DNA from: JAZDCJ01 sp036311985
GTDB taxonomy: Bacteria > Actinomycetota > Actinomycetes > Actinomycetales > Micrococcaceae
Strand: one strand, 5' to 3'
Assembly (NCBI RefSeq): GCF_036311985.1
Contig: NZ_JAZDCJ010000025.1
DNA: 37,160 nt
Shown here: positions 33,811 to 37,160 of the stretch, in pieces
Layout of the letters: the number at the start of each line of letters is the position of its first letter
Numbering within the stretch: the first letter of the stretch is position 1
Made by a program: the position numbers and the translations under genes
Notes under the pieces: model-generated
The model's database searches: none
What the model was told of the DNA's origin: nothing
What the model saw: only the letters and a program-made list of their open reading frames with translations

Positions 33811-34425
33811 ATGCCCCGATCCCTTGAGCAGCCCGCCGCGAAACGCGGTCGGCCCGGCTACGACCAGGACTCCGTCCTGAACGTCGCCGTCCAGGTCTTC
33901 AACAAGTACGGCTACGACGCCACCTCGATGGGCACGCTCGCGCACAACCTGGGGATCTCGAAGTCGGCGATCTACCACCACGTGCCGTCCAAGGGCGAGC
34001 TCCTGCGGCTCGCCCTGGACCAGGCCCTCGTTCCCCTCGAGGCGATCGGCGAGGACGAGCGCGCGCTGACCGGCACGGCCGAGGAGCGGCTCGAGTTCAT
34101 CCTGCGCTCCACGATCCGCGTGCTGATCGAGCGCCGTCCGTTCGTGACCCTGCTGCTGCGCCTGCGCGGCAACACCGAGATCGAGCGCACGGCGCTCGAT
34201 CGGCGCCGCGCGGTGGACCGCCAGGTCGCCGAGCTCGTGGTGAAGGCCCAGGAGGAGGGATCGCTGCGCCGGGACATCGACCCGCGGACGATCTCCCGCT
34301 TGTTGTTCGGCACCATCAACTCCGTCGTGGAGTGGTACCGGCCCGGCGGCCCCGTCACGGCCGCGGAGGTGGAGGAGAACGCGATCCGGATGATGCTGGA
34401 CGGCGTTCACAGCCGCAACCGGTAG
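33811..34425 (+). CDS. paaR: TetR/AcrR-family regulator, probable phenylacetate regulator PaaR
   Basis: TetR repressor, 204 aa. The N-terminal DNA-binding domain spans about residues 19-65, with helix-turn-helix MGTLAHNLGISKSAIYHHVPSKGELL; the C-terminal ligand domain is helical. It lies 28 nt after paaK. Related dyads lie in the paaA and paaI promoters, so it most likely represses both units until phenylacetyl-CoA binds. That role is inferred from position and sites, not from the sequence of the protein alone. AAGAAT lies 7 nt before the ATG, so it may also have its own leaderless transcript. Confidence 0.85.
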   Translation: MPRSLEQPAAKRGRPGYDQDSVLNVAVQVFNKYGYDATSMGTLAHNLGISKSAIYHHVPSKGELLRLALDQALVPLEAIGEDERALTGTAEERLEFILRSTIRVLIERRPFVTLLLRLRGNTEIERTALDRRRAVDRQVAELVVKAQEEGSLRRDIDPRTISRLLFGTINSVVEWYRPGGPVTAAEVEENAIRMMLDGVHSRNR

Positions 34426-34428
34426 GAT
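34423..34428 (+). promoter_or_regulatory. -10-like TAGGAT overlapping the paaR stop
   Basis: TAGGAT, a strong actinobacterial -10 form, contains the paaR stop codon and lies 42 nt before the next start. It may drive the following membrane-protein gene. No clear -35 is seen. Confidence 0.35.
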
Positions 34429-34470
34429 CGTTCCGCCCCTTTCCCCGCTCCCCAAGGCAGTCGGTTTTCC

Positions 34471-35163
34471 GTGGATCAGCTCTTCTTCGACCTCTTCGGG
34501 CAGGTGCCCGGCACCAGCACCGCCATGATCGTGTCCCTCTCCGCCCTGAGCACCGTGCTCTCCGGGCTGGCGCTCGTGCTGCTCGCCGTCCGCAGCGACC
34601 TGGGCTGGTGGGCGAAGGTCCTGTCCGTCTTCGCCGGCCCCCTGACCATCGCCCTGCTTTACACCTACGCGGACCTCGTCCACGCGCTGCCGCTCATGGC
34701 CGTCGCCGCCTACGGCCTGTGGCGTTTCTCCAAGTATCCGACGGCGGGCCGCTTCGGCCGCGACGTCCGCGTCCGGGGTGCGTCCGCGCGCGCCGTCGCG
34801 TGGGGCGTCGCGCTGGTCCTGGCGTTCACTGCACTGGGCCTGGGGCAGATGCTCACGAGCGGGCTCGCGTTGTCCCCGGCCGCGTGGGGGCTGTGGGCCA
34901 ACGCGGCGCTCGGCGCCGTCGTGACGGCCGGATTCGTCGGCATCGCGCACGGGATCCGTGCCGCGTGGCTCGCCGTGGCGGCCGCCTCGGCCGGATTCAT
35001 CGCCCTCTTCTTCGCCAACCAGCCCGCCCTGGCCACGCTCGGCGCCCTCGTGCTGCAGCTCTTCGCCGCCCTCTACGGCTGGTGGGCCTGGCGCCCGGCC
35101 CCGGCCGAGGCGGCCCCGGCCGCCGCGGACGAGGCCTACCCGCCGAGCCCCTACACCACTTGA
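34471..35163 (+). CDS. Multi-pass membrane protein, possibly PnuC-like nicotinamide riboside transporter
   Basis: Integral membrane protein, 230 aa, about seven hydrophobic segments and a short Pro/Ala-rich tail. Two stretches end alike: the first in YGLWRF near residue 86, the second in YGWWAW near 208. Each follows three hydrophobic segments. This pattern and the size fit the PnuC family (nicotinamide mononucleoside uptake), but the key ligand motif is not clearly visible, so the name is tentative. It starts with GTG at 34471 and has no strong Shine-Dalgarno sequence. It is not obviously linked to phenylacetate use. Confidence 0.6.
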   Translation: MDQLFFDLFGQVPGTSTAMIVSLSALSTVLSGLALVLLAVRSDLGWWAKVLSVFAGPLTIALLYTYADLVHALPLMAVAAYGLWRFSKYPTAGRFGRDVRVRGASARAVAWGVALVLAFTALGLGQMLTSGLALSPAAWGLWANAALGAVVTAGFVGIAHGIRAAWLAVAAASAGFIALFFANQPALATLGALVLQLFAALYGWWAWRPAPAEAAPAAADEAYPPSPYTT

Positions 35164-35236
35164 CCCCCGCCTTTCTGCGCATCAGGATCCACTCAGCTGC
35201 TGTCTTGAGCGCGGCTCGCGGGGGACGACGGCGGGG

Positions 35237-35274
35237 CGTGACGCCGCGCACGTCTGTGAACCCTGCGCGTCACG
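35237..35274. promoter_or_regulatory. Inverted repeat upstream of the ThDP enzyme gene
   Basis: CGTGACGC (35237-35244) and GCGTCACG (35267-35274) are exact inverse repeats with a 22-nt spacer, 93 nt before the gene start. TACCTT at 35305-35310 could be a -10. It may be a regulator site or the terminator of the upstream gene. The 203-bp gap shows nothing else. Confidence 0.35.
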
Positions 35275-35366
35275 TGCGACTGCGCGGTAGCGCCCGGCGT
35301 CGGGTACCTTGAACGCTGGCGGCACCGTGCGTCCCGGCCCGGTGCGCCCCAGGGATTCGAATTTCA

Positions 35367-37064
35367 ATGGCGAAAGTAGATGACTCCATGACTGACACCG
35401 CGACCGCGCCCACCGAGTCCGGCACCGACGCCGGCCTGAAGTCCGCCGGCCACGTCATCGTCGACACCCTCGTGGCCCACGGCGTCAAGCGCAGCTACGT
35501 GGTTCCCGGCGAGAGCTACCTCGATGTGCTCGACGGCCTCCACGACTCCCCCATCGACACGATCGTCTGCCGCCACGAGGGCGGCGCCGCCTACATGGCC
35601 GAGGCGGACGGCAAGATGAACCAGCTCCCCGGCATCGCGATGGTCACGCGCGGCCCGGGCGCCGCGAACGCCCACGTCGGCCTGCACACGGCCTGGCAGG
35701 ACTCGACGCCGATGGTGCTGTTCGTGGGCCTGATCCCGTTCGAGCACCGCGAGAAGGAGGCCTTCCAGGAGTTCGATCCGAAGGCCTGGTTCGGCACGGG
35801 CGCCAAGCGCGTCATGATCCTGGACCACGCCGAGCGGGCGTCCGAGGTCGTGGCGGAGGCGATGTTCGCGGCGATGTCCGGCCGGCCCGGCCCCGTCGTC
35901 GTCGGCCTGCCCGAGGACATCATCAAGCACCGGGTCTCGGCGGAGATCCACCCGCAGATCCCGGTCGCGGCGGGCGGCATGACCGTCACGGACTGGAAGG
36001 CGCTCAACGACGCCCTCAAGGAGGCGGACAAGCCGCTGTTCATCTTCGGCGGCAACGACTGGACCACCGAGGGCGCCGCGGAGTTCACGCAGTGGCTCGA
36101 GGAGCACGACCTCCCGGCGGCCGCGGAGTGGCGTTGCGAGGGCACCGTCCCCTTCGATTCGCCGTCCTACGTGGGCCCGATCGGCTACGGCCGCCCGAAG
36201 CCCACCTACGACCTGCTCGAGGAGACGGACCTGCTCGTGTTCGTCGGCACGGTCCCCGGCGACGTCATCACGGACGGCTTCAACATCCGGCAGAACTGGG
36301 AGAAGAAGAACTTCCTGGTCACGATCGACCCCTCGCTGCGCGGCCGCTCGGGCCCGGTGTCCTACCAGATCGTCGCCAAGCCGGACGTGTTCGTCCGCGA
36401 CCTGGTGCGCATGGACCTGCCGGTGAAGGACTCGTGGCGCGAGTGGACGGCGCGCATGCGCGGCGAGCAGGAGGCGTTCGCGGCGCTGCCCCCGGCGGCC
36501 CCGCAGGGCGGGCAGGCGAAGATGGCGACGCTCATGGCCAACCTCGTACCGACCCTGCCGCGGGACGCAATGGTGACCTTCGGGGCCGGAGAGCACACGA
36601 ACTGGGCGCACCGCTACTTCCCCACCAACGGCTACGCGACGATGATCAGCGCGCGCAACGGCTCCATGGGCTACTCGATCCCCTCGGCGATCGCGGCCTC
36701 GCTGGCCTCCCCGGGCCGCCGCGTGGTCACGATCGCCGGCGACGGCGAGTTCCTCATGAACGGCCAGGAGCTGGCGACGGCCGCGCAGTACGGGGCGACG
36801 CCGCTCGTGGTGGTCATGGACAACCAGGAGTACGGGACCATCCGCACGCACCAGGAGCGCGACTACCCCGAGCGCGTGTCCGGCACGCAGCTGAGGAACC
36901 CGGACTTCGCGAAGATGGCGGAGGCGTTCGGTGGCTTCGGCATCCGCGTGGAGGCGGACGACGACGTCCCGGCGGCCGTCGAGGCGGCGCTGAAGGCGAT
37001 CGACGAGGACGGCGTGTTCGCGCTCGTCCACCTCATCGTGGAGCAGCGGGTCAAGGCCTACTAG
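35367..37064 (+). CDS. Thiamine diphosphate-binding enzyme, acetolactate synthase-like
   Basis: ThDP-dependent enzyme of the acetolactate synthase/pyruvate decarboxylase superfamily, 565 aa. The N-terminal PYR domain has VVPGESYLDVLDGL and the cofactor glutamate in CRHEGGAAYMAEADGK; the central domain is at about 200-350; the PP domain has the ThDP/Mg motif GDGEFLMNGQELATAAQ to VVMDNQEYGTIR. No separate small regulatory subunit or ilv gene is nearby, so it is probably not the main acetohydroxyacid synthase; the substrate is unknown. ATG 35367 is taken; ATG 35388 (MTDTATAP) would also fit, and neither has a clear Shine-Dalgarno sequence. Contig-end sequence follows after 33 nt. Confidence 0.85.
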   Translation: MAKVDDSMTDTATAPTESGTDAGLKSAGHVIVDTLVAHGVKRSYVVPGESYLDVLDGLHDSPIDTIVCRHEGGAAYMAEADGKMNQLPGIAMVTRGPGAANAHVGLHTAWQDSTPMVLFVGLIPFEHREKEAFQEFDPKAWFGTGAKRVMILDHAERASEVVAEAMFAAMSGRPGPVVVGLPEDIIKHRVSAEIHPQIPVAAGGMTVTDWKALNDALKEADKPLFIFGGNDWTTEGAAEFTQWLEEHDLPAAAEWRCEGTVPFDSPSYVGPIGYGRPKPTYDLLEETDLLVFVGTVPGDVITDGFNIRQNWEKKNFLVTIDPSLRGRSGPVSYQIVAKPDVFVRDLVRMDLPVKDSWREWTARMRGEQEAFAALPPAAPQGGQAKMATLMANLVPTLPRDAMVTFGAGEHTNWAHRYFPTNGYATMISARNGSMGYSIPSAIAASLASPGRRVVTIAGDGEFLMNGQELATAAQYGATPLVVVMDNQEYGTIRTHQERDYPERVSGTQLRNPDFAKMAEAFGGFGIRVEADDDVPAAVEAALKAIDEDGVFALVHLIVEQRVKAY

Positions 37065-37097
37065 CGCGCCGCCCTCCGGGGAGGAGGACGGACGACG

Positions 37098-37160
37098 GCG
37101 GGGGGGGGGGGGGGGGGTTTTACCCCCCCCCCCTCCCCCCCCCTCCCCCCCACACCCCAC
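37098..37160. other. Terminal poly-G/poly-C low-complexity tract
   Basis: A run of about 18 G, then TTTTA, then long C runs to the window end. It mirrors the poly-C at the start. It is probably an artefact of the contig edge, and no gene can be read in it. Confidence 0.8.

Noticed and set aside
32378..33880. GTG ORF with GAGGAGG inside, overlapping paaK
   Set aside because: It is a different frame of paaK, Arg/Pro/His-rich with no domain; the purine run is incidental.

Overview
This is a GC-rich contig with the codon use and gene content of a Gram-positive actinobacterium, most likely Micrococcaceae (Arthrobacter, Citricoccus or relatives). Supporting signs are menaquinone genes, a Tat-exported PhoX phosphatase, a 2-oxo acid dehydrogenase operon with a divergent Lrp regulator, a phenylacetate (paa) epoxidase operon and many apparently leaderless genes. 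Both ends run into homopolymer C/G tracts that look like sequencing or assembly artefacts, so the window is probably one whole contig. I see no phage, transposase, CRISPR, tRNA or rRNA.

Layout. (1) 138-3356: permease and ATPase of a polar amino acid ABC transporter, followed by a damaged GH35 beta-galactosidase that has lost its N-terminus and an internal block carrying the catalytic nucleophile. (2) 3353-8721, minus strand: menC, a PhoX-family phosphatase and menD. (3) 8783-12352: a PAP2 phosphatase, an MFS transporter, a metallo-beta-lactamase-fold hydrolase and a 64-residue protein of unknown role. (4) 12555-17061: E1alpha-E1beta-E2 of a pyruvate or branched-chain 2-oxo acid dehydrogenase, divergent from an Lrp/AsnC regulator. 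(5) 17180-17323: a non-coding repeat cluster. (6) 17401-22057, minus strand: paaA-paaB-paaC-paaD-paaE and an enoyl-CoA hydratase. (7) 22161-31752: unrelated genes, namely a DUF2252 protein with a coupled 43-residue ORF, an alanine/glycine:cation symporter, a DesK/DesR-like two-component system, a small multidrug-export-family membrane protein, a class C beta-lactamase-like serine hydrolase and an S9 oligopeptidase. (8) 31885-34425: paaI, paaK and a TetR regulator (probable PaaR). (9) 34471-37064: a possible PnuC-like membrane protein and an acetolactate-synthase-like ThDP enzyme.

How the genes fit together. PaaK activates phenylacetate to its CoA ester, PaaABCDE epoxidises the ring, the hydratase/isomerase continues the pathway and PaaI recycles trapped CoA esters. 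The two paa units are 9.8 kb apart, but both promoter regions carry a related dyad that fits a TetR/PaaR operator, and the TetR gene sits beside paaK. The dehydrogenase operon has a dyad placed between its -35 and -10, a natural site for the divergent Lrp regulator. No wholly new system is evident. The most unusual items are the doubly deleted GH35 gene, the split paa regulon with shared operators, the many TANNNT boxes 6-7 nt before start codons, and two intergenic repeat clusters.
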